Source of the DNA: JAVBSC01 sp031547305
GTDB lineage: Bacteria > Desulfobacterota > Desulfovibrionia > Desulfovibrionales > Desulfovibrionaceae
Direction: 5' to 3'
Length of the DNA: 26,483 nucleotides
NCBI GenBank assembly: GCA_031547305.1
Contig: JAVBSC010000011.1
Span: 1 to 26,483 of the forward strand
Position 1 is the first letter of the stretch, and every line of letters begins with the position of its first letter. The notes beneath the pieces are model-generated. The model saw only the letters and a list, made by a program, of their open reading frames with translations, made no database searches and was not told the origin of the DNA. Position numbers and translations under genes: made by a program. Below are positions 7,425-14,358 of the stretch, one piece after another.

Positions 7425-8306
7425 CTAGTTGGTCGCTGTTCCCACCGTTTTATATTTGCGGGCGAAGTGATCGGCCAGCAGGTTAAAGAACAGGGTGAAC
7501 AAAAACAGCACTATGCCCATGGCGAACAGGGCGTGATAGTGCTGGCTGCCAAAGGGCGTTTCCGCCATTTCCGCCGCGATGGAAGCCGGGAGCGGCCGTA
7601 CGGGATCAAAGATCGAGGAGGGAATCATGGCCGCTCCGCCCGCCACCATGAGCGTGACCATGGTTTCGCCTATGGAGCGCGACATGCCCAGAATCACCGC
7701 CGTGCTTATGCCGGAAAGCGAGGACGGCACAGTCACCCTGGTCAGGGTTTCCCACCTGGTGGCCCCCAAGGCCAGGGAGGCCTCCTTCAGCTCTCTGGGC
7801 ACGCTGTGCATGGCATCCTCGGAAATGGAGCAGATGGTCGGCACGCTCATGAAAGCCAGCAGGAGCGAAGCGGTAAACAAATTCAAACCAATCGGAATAT
7901 CAAAATAATTTTGAAACAGCGGAGCCAGCACCACCATGCCGAAAAAACCCATAATCACCGAAGGAATGGCCGCCAGCATTTCCAGCAGCGGCTTGACCAC
8001 CCCGCGCATGCGCGGTCCGGCTATTTCCGAAAGATAGGCCGCCGTCATTACCCCCAATGGAACCGCCATAGCCGAAGAGAGCAGGGCCACCAGCACCGAG
8101 GCCAGAATCAGCGGGAAAATTCCGAATTCCGGCGGATCGCTCGTGGGGTACCAATATTGCCCGGCCAGAAAATCCCACCAGGAATAATGCGCGAAAAACG
8201 GCAACCCGGCCCGGAGCAGATAAATTACAATCAACCCCAAAACCAGCACAGACGAAGCCGCCGCCACGAAAAACGCCATTTTGATTGCAGACTCACGCGG
8301 ATGCAT
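7425..8306 (-). CDS. pstC: Phosphate ABC transporter permease PstC
   Basis: A 293-residue inner-membrane protein with about six transmembrane helices. The EAA loop is visible (E-D-A-M-H-S-V-P-R-E-L-K-E-A-S-L-A-L-G-A-T-R-W-E-T), followed by the G-M-S-R-S-I-G-E-T-M motif typical of PstC. It pairs with PstA to form the phosphate channel and receives phosphate from PstS. It starts 20 bp after the pstS stop, so the two genes are co-transcribed. The protein has the usual length for the family and no sign of damage. Confidence 0.95.
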   Translation of the reverse strand: MHPRESAIKMAFFVAAASSVLVLGLIVIYLLRAGLPFFAHYSWWDFLAGQYWYPTSDPPEFGIFPLILASVLVALLSSAMAVPLGVMTAAYLSEIAGPRMRGVVKPLLEMLAAIPSVIMGFFGMVVLAPLFQNYFDIPIGLNLFTASLLLAFMSVPTICSISEDAMHSVPRELKEASLALGATRWETLTRVTVPSSLSGISTAVILGMSRSIGETMVTLMVAGGAAMIPSSIFDPVRPLPASIAAEMAETPFGSQHYHALFAMGIVLFLFTLFFNLLADHFARKYKTVGTATN

Positions 8307-8326
8307 AGAAAAAATCCTTAACCCGC

Positions 8327-9136
8327 TTACTTAACCGGGACAGCGCCGCTGCCCTTGACGATTTGCTGGCCGTCGGCGCTCATGATGAAGCTGATGAAGT
8401 CCGCGGCCTGGCCGGCTGGTTTGCCGCTCGTGATGATCCAGAGTTTGCGGGACAACGGGTATGTTCCGCCGGCGGCTGTTGCCGGAGTGCCGGCGATGTT
8501 GTTCACACTTACGGGTTTGACGGTGTTGTTAAGGTAGCCGTAGGAATCATAGCCGATGGCCAGTTTGTTGCCGGCCACGGTCTGGAGCATGGCGCCGCTG
8601 GAAGCGGAAAGCAGGGCCGCCGGGCTGACGCGATCTTTGCCCATGATCAGTTCGTTCCAGGCTTCGTAGGTGCCGGAGGAGGTATCGCGTGAGACTACGA
8701 CGATTTGCTTGTCCGGGCCGCCCACTTCCTTCCAGTTGCGCGCGGAGCCGGAGAAAATGGCCTGGAGCTGGGCTTTGGTAAGGTTATTGACCGGGTTTTC
8801 CGGGTGAACCATGGGGATGACGGCGTCAATGGCGATTGCCAGGGGGGCCAGAGCCAGGCCGCGCTCCCGGGCCAGCTTGAGTTCGGATTCCTTGAGCTCG
8901 CGCGAAGACATGGCAATGTCCGTGTTTTTGTCCAGCAGGGCTTTTATGCCGTTGCCGGAGCCGCCTCCGGACACGGTTATTTCCACGCCCGGGTTTTTGG
9001 CCATATAGGCTTCCACCATTTTCTGCATAATCGGCAGCACCGTGGTGGAACCGTTCACGTTAAGTCCGGCGGCAAAGGCCGGGAGAGCGCTCAGGGTAAA
9101 AATAAGAGCCAGGGCGCTTGCGAAAAAGCGTTTCAT
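8327..9136 (-). CDS. pstS: Phosphate-binding protein PstS
   Basis: A 269-residue exported phosphate-binding protein. The first 22 residues form a signal peptide (basic start, hydrophobic core, A-F-A cleavage site before A-G). The mature N-terminus has N-G-S-T-T-V-L-P-I-M, followed by S-G-G-G-S-G-N-G-I and D-I-A-M-S-S-R, the phosphate-contacting loops of the PstS/PBP superfamily. It captures phosphate in the periplasm for PstCAB. The start at 9136 follows an AAGGAG site; longer in-frame starts would bury the signal peptide. It is the first gene of the minus-strand arm and faces the Pho-box-like sequences at 9194-9211. Confidence 0.95.
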   Translation of the reverse strand: MKRFFASALALIFTLSALPAFAAGLNVNGSTTVLPIMQKMVEAYMAKNPGVEITVSGGGSGNGIKALLDKNTDIAMSSRELKESELKLARERGLALAPLAIAIDAVIPMVHPENPVNNLTKAQLQAIFSGSARNWKEVGGPDKQIVVVSRDTSSGTYEAWNELIMGKDRVSPAALLSASSGAMLQTVAGNKLAIGYDSYGYLNNTVKPVSVNNIAGTPATAAGGTYPLSRKLWIITSGKPAGQAADFISFIMSADGQQIVKGSGAVPVK

Positions 9137-9183
9137 GTGCAACTCCTTAAAAAGTGTTTTTTCAGTATGCCTGGAGCTTTTTT

Positions 9184-9211
9184 TCACCTTCATGTTACAT
9201 GAAGGTGACGG
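9184..9211 (-). promoter_or_regulatory. Inverted repeat with Pho-box-like spacing upstream of pstS
   Basis: TCACCTTCATG (9184-9194) is the exact reverse complement of CATGAAGGTGA (9198-9208) around a 3-bp centre. Read on the minus strand, CCGTCAC and ATGTAAC occur 11 bp apart across 9194-9211, resembling the tandem CTGTCAT-N4 Pho box bound by PhoB. It lies about 50-75 bp before the pstS start. Both readings are possible, and the box match is only partial. Confidence 0.4.
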
Positions 9212-9341
9212 CCCCGTGGTTATTTTGTTGCGAATTTTTCTCACGCCCGATTGGCGTGTGGAACAAAATTTTAATTACTTTAAACCAGATCATATAGCAC
9301 AATACATAAAATTGTCATGGCCAGGGGCAATCGTAACCGTA

Positions 9342-9359
9342 ATGTCATAATTCCTTCAC
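9342..9359 (+). promoter_or_regulatory. Candidate Pho box upstream of phoB
   Basis: ATGTCAT-AATT-CCTTCAC resembles the E. coli Pho-box pair (CTGTCAT-N4-CTGTCAT): the first half matches 6 of 7, the second only partly. A further TTGTCAT half-site occurs at 9312-9318. The box lies 50 bp before phoB, so it would suit PhoB autoregulation. Confidence 0.45.
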
Positions 9360-9408
9360 CGGACCGCCATTGTCTACCGGGCGGCATCCGTCTTATTAAC
9401 AGAACGTT

Positions 9409-10086
9409 ATGAGCACGATCTTAATAATAGAAGACGATAAGGACATCTCCGGGCTGCTGGAGTTTTCCTTTAAAAACGCCGGCTATACCGTCAAGGCCTG
9501 CCCGGACGGCGAATCCGGCCTGGAGGCGCTCCAAAGCCTGCGCCCGGCTTTGCTCGTTCTGGACGTTATGCTGCCCGGCCTGAGCGGTCTGGACGTGCTC
9601 AAGGAATTGCGCCGCAATCCGGAATCCGCCCCCACAGCGGTAATTATGCTCACTGCCAAAGGCGAGGAGTTGGACCGGGTGCTCGGTCTGGAACTTGGCG
9701 CGGACGACTATGTGGTCAAGCCGTTTTCCGTACGAGAGCTCTTACTGCGCGCCAAGGGCCTGCTCGGCCGCTCCCGCCGGCAGCCCGATGAGGCGCAGAT
9801 TCTGCGCTGCGGTTCGCTTGCAGTGGATCTGCCCGCTCACCGCGCTACCCTGGACGGCCGTGATTGCGGCCTGACCGCCACGGAATTCAAACTGCTGGCG
9901 GAACTTATGCGCCGCCGGGGGCGTGTGCTCAGCCGTGACGCCCTGCTGGAAAACGTTTGGGGCTACACCTTTGACGGCTACGCCCGCACTGTGGATACCC
10001 ATATGCGCCGCCTGCGCAGGAAAATCGGCCCGGCCGCCGGATACATAGAAACCCTGCGCGGCGTTGGTTATAGATTTGTTAAGTAA
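9409..10086 (+). CDS. phoB: Phosphate-regulon response regulator PhoB
   Basis: A 225-residue OmpR/PhoB-family response regulator. The receiver domain (1-120) has the acidic pair D9-D10, phospho-acceptor D52 in L-V-L-D-V-M-L-P-G, the switch T82 and K104 in V-V-K-P-F. The C-terminal winged-helix domain (about 130-225) carries the L-T-A-T-E-F-K-L-L and V-D-T-H-M-R-R-L-R-R-K-I recognition helix, ending G-V-G-Y-R-F. It would activate pst and other phosphate-starvation genes when phosphorylated by PhoR. It is divergent from pstS and followed by pstB and phoU. No clear ribosome binding site precedes the ATG, but the N-terminus aligns with the family start. Confidence 0.92.
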   Translation: MSTILIIEDDKDISGLLEFSFKNAGYTVKACPDGESGLEALQSLRPALLVLDVMLPGLSGLDVLKELRRNPESAPTAVIMLTAKGEELDRVLGLELGADDYVVKPFSVRELLLRAKGLLGRSRRQPDEAQILRCGSLAVDLPAHRATLDGRDCGLTATEFKLLAELMRRRGRVLSRDALLENVWGYTFDGYARTVDTHMRRLRRKIGPAAGYIETLRGVGYRFVK

Positions 10087-10104
10087 ATTCTGGGCAGTCA
10101 CTCT

Positions 10105-10136
10105 AAAACTCCGCCTGGGGGGAATCATTTTCCCCA
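10105..10136 (+). repeat. GC-rich interspersed repeat, copy 3 (phoB-pstB gap)
   Basis: AAACTCCGCCTGGGGG followed by a C-run resembles the core of the element at 14299-14351 (AAACCCCGCCTGGGGG). It fills much of the short phoB-pstB gap and ends 26 bp before pstB. It could form a GGGGGAA/TTTCCCC-type hairpin. Confidence 0.4.
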
Positions 10137-10162
10137 TTTGATAAAAGGAGTCTTCATCCAAT

Positions 10163-10915
10163 ATGGAAAAAATATCCGCCAGGGATTTCAGTTTTTTTTA
10201 CGGACCGGCGCAGGCGCTTTATGATATAAGCCTGGTGGTGCGGCCGAATGAGGCGTTGGCTTTGATCGGGCCTTCCGGCTGCGGCAAGAGCACGTTTTTG
10301 CGCTGCATCAACCGGATGAACGATTTGATTCCCGGCACGCGCATGCGGGGCGGCCTGTTTTTGGACGGCGAGGATTTGTGCGCGCCGGGCCTGGACGTGA
10401 CCGGCCTGCGGCGGCGCGTGGGTATGGTTTTTCAGAAGCCCACGCCTTTTCCCAAGAGCATTTTTGACAACGTGGCTTACGGGCTGGTGGTGAACGGGGT
10501 AAAGGACAAAAGCCTGATCGCGGAGCGCGTGGAGCGGAGTTTGCGCGACGCGGCCCTGTGGGAGGAGGTTAAAGATCGGCTGCACAGTTCCGGCCTGGGG
10601 CTTTCCGGCGGGCAGCAGCAGCGCCTGTGCATCGCCAGAGCCCTGGCCGTGGAGCCGGAAGTGCTGCTCATGGACGAACCGGCTTCCGCCCTGGACCCCC
10701 TGGCCACTCTAAAAATAGAGGAATTGATCCATTCGCTGAAAAAACAGGTCACCATAGTCATCGTCACGCACAGCATGCAGCAGGCGGCCCGCGTATCGGA
10801 CAGCACCGCCTTCTTTTACATGGGCAAGCTCATTGAAACGGGCGCGACCGGCGATTTGTTCACCAGACCCAAGAACAGGCAGACCGAGGACTATATTACC
10901 GGCCGTTTTGGATAA
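10163..10915 (+). CDS. pstB: Phosphate ABC transporter ATP-binding protein PstB
   Basis: A 250-residue ABC ATPase. Walker A is G-P-S-G-C-G-K-S-T (36-44), the signature motif L-S-G-G-Q-Q-Q-R (147-154) and Walker B V-L-L-M-D-E-P (167-173) with A-S-A-L-D-P following; a switch His occurs in T-H-S-M. The C-I-N-R-M-N-D-L and V-F-Q-K-P-T-P-F-P-K-S-I-F-D-N-V-A-Y-G stretches are diagnostic of PstB. It powers the PstCA channel. The gene is separated from pstSCA and transcribed with phoB, so supply of the ATPase is uncoupled from the permeases. The family usually reads D-E-P-C-S-A-L-D-P; here Ala replaces the Cys, which is not catalytic. Confidence 0.94.
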   Translation: MEKISARDFSFFYGPAQALYDISLVVRPNEALALIGPSGCGKSTFLRCINRMNDLIPGTRMRGGLFLDGEDLCAPGLDVTGLRRRVGMVFQKPTPFPKSIFDNVAYGLVVNGVKDKSLIAERVERSLRDAALWEEVKDRLHSSGLGLSGGQQQRLCIARALAVEPEVLLMDEPASALDPLATLKIEELIHSLKKQVTIVIVTHSMQQAARVSDSTAFFYMGKLIETGATGDLFTRPKNRQTEDYITGRFG

Positions 10916-11067
10916 AATATTGGGGAGACCTGTCCCCTGGATTCATGACACACGCCGCAAGGCCGGAGTTTGTCAAGGCACGCCCGCTCCGGAGTTTTAA
11001 GGCGGCAATGAATGCAGCCTGCGCCTCCGCGGCGGCTGTTGCCAAAGAAGATTTTATCGACAGCCTC

Positions 11068-11118
11068 GGGGGACTCTGTCCACCGATCCCCCAGACGGGG
11101 GTTTGGGGCGGCAGCCCC
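11068..11118 (-). repeat. GC-rich interspersed repeat, copy 4 (pstB-phoU gap)
   Basis: Read on the minus strand this matches the element at 14299-14351 closely: GGGGCTGCCGCC, then CCAAACCCC, then CTGGGGG and finally GAGTCCCCC. It lies between pstB and phoU in reverse orientation, ending 22 bp before the phoU start. The rest of this 225-bp gap shows no gene. Confidence 0.6.
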
Positions 11119-11140
11119 GAACATACTAACGGAGTTTTTT

Positions 11141-11800
11141 ATGGCGAATTTGTTGTATGGCCGCCAGCAGCTGGAAGAGGCCCGGACGCGGATATTGTAC
11201 ATGGCGGCTAGTGTCGAGAGCATGATCCGGGATGTCGTGAGCGCTTTGCACAATCGGGACGCGGTCAAGGCCATGGAGATAATTGACCGGGACGAGGCCA
11301 TTGACGAGATGGACAATCAGCTGGACGAGATTTGCCTGCGCATTTTGGCGTTGGAAAACCCGGTGGCCGCTGATTTGCGCATGGTTGTGGCCATCATGCG
11401 GGCCACGTCCAACTTGGAGCGCATTGCGGACGAGGCCAGCAACATCGCCAATCACGTGGTGGAGCTTGCCGCGGCCACGCAGTCCGGGCCGCATCCGTTC
11501 GTGCAGAATCTGGCGGAATACAGTATCAAGATGTACCAGGCGGCGGTGGAAGCCTTCCGGGCTCAGAACCCCCAGATGGCGCATGAGGTTTGCGGCATGA
11601 TGGACGAGGCGGATACTTTGCACGCCAAGGCGCTGCACAGCTGTTTTGCGGAACAGCGAAGCCCGACCCTGGGCATGCTGCGCATTTTGATCGCGCACTC
11701 CCTGAGCCGCATTTGCGAACGGGCTGTGAATATTGCGGAGTTCACGGTTTTCGCTTGCGAGGGGGCGGTGATCAAGCATATAAAGCTGAAAAAATCTTAG
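11141..11800 (+). CDS. phoU: Phosphate signalling protein PhoU
   Basis: A 219-residue, all-helical protein made of two PhoU repeats, each with the conserved metal-binding pattern: R-I-A-D-E-A-S-N-I-A-N-H-V in the first and R-I-C-E-R-A-V-N-I-A-E-F in the second. PhoU links the PstSCAB transporter to PhoR and keeps the regulon off when phosphate is plentiful. The start at 11141 follows GGAG; the longer in-frame extension crosses a non-coding repeat and is not credible. It is the third gene of the phoB arm, 225 bp after pstB. Confidence 0.92.
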   Translation: MANLLYGRQQLEEARTRILYMAASVESMIRDVVSALHNRDAVKAMEIIDRDEAIDEMDNQLDEICLRILALENPVAADLRMVVAIMRATSNLERIADEASNIANHVVELAAATQSGPHPFVQNLAEYSIKMYQAAVEAFRAQNPQMAHEVCGMMDEADTLHAKALHSCFAEQRSPTLGMLRILIAHSLSRICERAVNIAEFTVFACEGAVIKHIKLKKS

Positions 11801-11861
11801 GTTGTTTAGCCGTCAAGCGGCAACCCTAAGTGCAAAAATGTTCCGTAAGGGAGTTCGGCAT

Positions 11862-12347
11862 ATGGAAAAGGCCATGCGGCGCAAGGATCGTGCTGTTTCG
11901 CAAGAAGAAGCGCTGGAAGCGCTGCGCCAGGGCGAGTACGGGATTCTGTCCACAATCGGGCCGGAGGGAGAGCCTTACGGAGTTCCGCTTTCTTATGCGT
12001 TTATGGATGGAGTGTTGTACTTCCACTGCGCGCGCGAAGGCCGGAAGCTGAACAACCTGGCCCATTGCGGCAAGGTGAGCTTTTGCGCGGTCACGGGCGT
12101 GAAGCCGGTGTTCGACGGCGGGTTCAGCACTTATTTCAACAGCGTCATTGTGAGCGGCCGGACGGAAGAAGTGGTGGAAGAAGCGGAAAAAACGCGCGCT
12201 CTGCTGGGCCTGGCGGCAAAATACCTGCCCGGGGATATGGACAAGGCGGACGAGAATATAAAAAGATCCTCCAGCCGGACCGCGGTCTATAAAATCGTGC
12301 CGGAACACATCAGCGGCAAGGCGAAAAAGCCCAAGGACGCGCGTTGA
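11862..12347 (+). CDS. Pyridoxamine 5'-phosphate oxidase-family FMN-binding protein (NimA-like)
   Basis: A 161-residue protein of the PNPOx-like split-barrel superfamily. The N-terminal G-I-L-S-T-I-G-P-E-G-E-P-Y-G-V-P-L-S-Y and L-Y-F-H-C-A-R-E-G-R-K-L-N-N-L segments match the flavin-binding strands of NimA-like proteins. Such proteins bind FMN and reduce nitroimidazoles or related nitro compounds; the natural substrate is usually unknown. GGGAG lies about ten bases before the ATG at 11862. It follows phoU by 61 bp on the same strand and may be read through from it; whether it belongs to the phosphate regulon is uncertain. Confidence 0.8.
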   Translation: MEKAMRRKDRAVSQEEALEALRQGEYGILSTIGPEGEPYGVPLSYAFMDGVLYFHCAREGRKLNNLAHCGKVSFCAVTGVKPVFDGGFSTYFNSVIVSGRTEEVVEEAEKTRALLGLAAKYLPGDMDKADENIKRSSSRTAVYKIVPEHISGKAKKPKDAR

Positions 12348-12363
12348 TCCGGGGAGAGGGGGC

Positions 12364-13152
12364 GTGAACGCCAAACGGGCAGGCCGGAACACGGATATCC
12401 TGGCCAGGGATCTGCTCTGGTACTTCTGCCTGGTCAGCCAGGAACTGGGCGTGCAGTTCGAACGCTTTGGGGGATCCGGCGGGATTTCTTTTTCCATTAT
12501 GCGCGGCCTGGTGGGCGACATGATGAACCGGGGCCTGCTCTGGCGTCTTAAGGACGCGGCCCATCGGCTGCTTCTGGGCGAGCGCAATGTGGAGCTGTTG
12601 GACGCCGGCCGCATGCTGGACTGGACCCTGGGATATATTTTTCACGAAAGCGTCAAGCTTCAGGAAGATGCCCACCAGGTGCAGTACTATAGCCAGCGGC
12701 ACCTGAACCTGCCGGTGGATGACGAGCCGCGCCTGGCGGATTCCCTGCTGGTTCTTGAACAAATGACCGATCAGAGCCGGGAGAGCCTGAGCCGGGAAAT
12801 CGCGCGGCTCAGGGAACTTCTGGCCCAGGCCCGCAAGCTGTTCTGCCTGTATCTGGCCGGCTGGCAGGCCAACCGGCACCTGGCCCGTCTGCTCAACGAC
12901 CAGAATGCTTTGGTGCGAACGGCCTTTGGCCACGAATACCAGACCCTGATCCAGGCAATTTACGGCGACAAGCCGGAGAACCTGCACCTGGAGGCCGCGG
13001 CTTCGCTTCTGGAGAGCGGGCGTATCGAGCAGGCGGAGGAAACTCTGGCCCAGGCCCGGGTAATCGATCCGGACAGCCAATTGCTGAAAACCCTGTCCGA
13101 GCGTCTGGCCGGACAGATAAAAAATCATCCCGCAAGCCGTAACGGCTCCTGA
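12364..13152 (+). CDS. Conserved-looking protein of unknown function with a TPR-like C-terminus
   Basis: I do not recognise this 262-residue protein. It starts with GTG after a GGGGAGAGGG purine stretch. It is soluble and largely helical, with no signal peptide or membrane segment. Residues near the C-terminus (A-A-S-L-L-E-S-G-R-I-E-Q-A-E-E-T-L-A-Q-A) match the helix-turn-helix pattern of a tetratricopeptide repeat, suggesting protein-protein contact. The middle is rich in Leu, Arg and Glu and could form a long coiled region. It lies between the NimA-like gene and a glycosyltransferase, 7 bp before the latter, so co-translation with it is likely; a role in surface glycan assembly is only a guess. 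Confidence 0.6.
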   Translation: MNAKRAGRNTDILARDLLWYFCLVSQELGVQFERFGGSGGISFSIMRGLVGDMMNRGLLWRLKDAAHRLLLGERNVELLDAGRMLDWTLGYIFHESVKLQEDAHQVQYYSQRHLNLPVDDEPRLADSLLVLEQMTDQSRESLSREIARLRELLAQARKLFCLYLAGWQANRHLARLLNDQNALVRTAFGHEYQTLIQAIYGDKPENLHLEAAASLLESGRIEQAEETLAQARVIDPDSQLLKTLSERLAGQIKNHPASRNGS

Positions 13153-13159
13153 ATCCCTT

Positions 13160-14293
13160 ATGCCGCAACAGCCACCCAGAGCAGCCGTGATGCTGCCGCG
13201 TTTTTCCCGCTATGGCGGAGTGGAGCAGTTCGGCTTCCGGCTGGCCGGACTTCTGGCTGAACGCGGCCTGGATGTTGATTTCATCTGCGCCAGGCGAGAG
13301 GCGGACCCGCCGCCGGGCGTGCGGGTATTAGCCGTTGGCCGCCCCTTTGGGCCAACGTTCCTTAAAGTATTCTGGTTCTGCCTGGCGGCGGAAAGACTGC
13401 GCCAACGCGGCGATTACGCCTGCGTCATCAGCCTGGGCAAAACCTGGGCGCAGGATTTGCTGCGCGTGGGCGGCGGGCCGCTGCGAATTTTCTGGCGGGT
13501 TACGGAGCTGGCCCAGCCGTCCGGACCGGCCAAACTGTTCAAGCGGTTGCGGCGCAGGCTTTCCCCGGCCAACTGGCTGACCCTGCTGCTGGAACAACGG
13601 CAATATTCCGGCCGCTCAAAAATAGTCGCGGTCTCCCACCTGGTGCGGGACTGGATTTGCCAGGCCCATCCAAATCTTCAGCCTCAAAACATCGACATAG
13701 TCTATAACAAGCCGGATCTGGGCCGCTACGCGCCGCCGCCGCCTGAAGAGCGCGCCGCCTGCCGCCAGGCCCTCGGGCTTACACCTGATCAGATAGCTAT
13801 CGGCTTGGCCGGGAGCAACTTCGAGCTCAAAGGCGTTGGTCCGATGATTCAGGCACTGGCCTTGCTGCCGGACAATTTTCGTCTGTTCGTGGCCGGCGGC
13901 CGCCGCTCCGGCCCATACCAGGCCCTGGCCGACAACCTGGGCGTCGGGGACCGCGTCCGCTTCCTCGGCAAAGTTGACGATATGCCTTTCTTTTACAAAT
14001 CCCTGGATATCTTTATCCTGCCCAGCTTTTACGACGCCTGCTCCAATGCCGTGCTGGAAGCCCTGGCCTGCGGCCTGAAAGTGATCAGCAGCGCGGCCAA
14101 CGGCTCTTCCCGCTTTCTCGAATCGCGCTTCGTCCTGCCAAACCCCGGCGACCCGAAAGCCCTGGCCCAAACCCTGCTTCTGGCCCAGGCGGAACCAGCC
14201 CCCACTCACTTTGGCTGGCCCCAGGATCTGCCCTGCGGCCTGGAGGCCTTCGCCGATCTGGTGGAAGATTTTATCAGGAACAGGACGGTTTGA
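13160..14293 (+). CDS. GT4-family glycosyltransferase (WaaG/RfaG-like)
   Basis: A 377-residue GT-B glycosyltransferase. The N-terminal half has the acceptor-side loop G-G-V-E-Q-F-G-F-R-L-A; the C-terminal half has the donor-binding pattern K-G-V-G-P-M-I-Q-A, F-L-G-K-V-D-D-M-P-F-F-Y, and the E/D-x7-E region (F-Y-D-A-C-S-N-A-V-L-E-A-L-A-C-G) typical of GT4 enzymes. The overall layout resembles lipopolysaccharide core glucosyltransferase WaaG, which adds a sugar nucleotide-derived glucose to heptose at the inner membrane. Donor and acceptor cannot be confirmed. It has no transmembrane helix. It ends 66 bp from the convergent sigma-54 regulator, with a GC-rich hairpin repeat in between. Confidence 0.82.
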   Translation: MPQQPPRAAVMLPRFSRYGGVEQFGFRLAGLLAERGLDVDFICARREADPPPGVRVLAVGRPFGPTFLKVFWFCLAAERLRQRGDYACVISLGKTWAQDLLRVGGGPLRIFWRVTELAQPSGPAKLFKRLRRRLSPANWLTLLLEQRQYSGRSKIVAVSHLVRDWICQAHPNLQPQNIDIVYNKPDLGRYAPPPPEERAACRQALGLTPDQIAIGLAGSNFELKGVGPMIQALALLPDNFRLFVAGGRRSGPYQALADNLGVGDRVRFLGKVDDMPFFYKSLDIFILPSFYDACSNAVLEALACGLKVISSAANGSSRFLESRFVLPNPGDPKALAQTLLLAQAEPAPTHFGWPQDLPCGLEAFADLVEDFIRNRTV

Positions 14294-14298
14294 ATTTT

Positions 14299-14351
14299 GG
14301 GGCTGCCGCCTCAAACCCCGCCTGGGGGACATGATGCCCCCGGAGTCCCCC
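14299..14351 (+). repeat. GC-rich interspersed repeat, copy 5
   Basis: The clearest copy of the repeat: GGGGCTGCCGCC, CAAACCCCGCCTGGGGG, then TGCCCCCGGAGTCCCCC. Its G-run and C-run can pair into a hairpin. It lies in the convergent gap between the glycosyltransferase and the sigma-54 regulator and may serve as a transcription stop for both. Confidence 0.6.
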
Positions 14352-14358
14352 AAATCAA

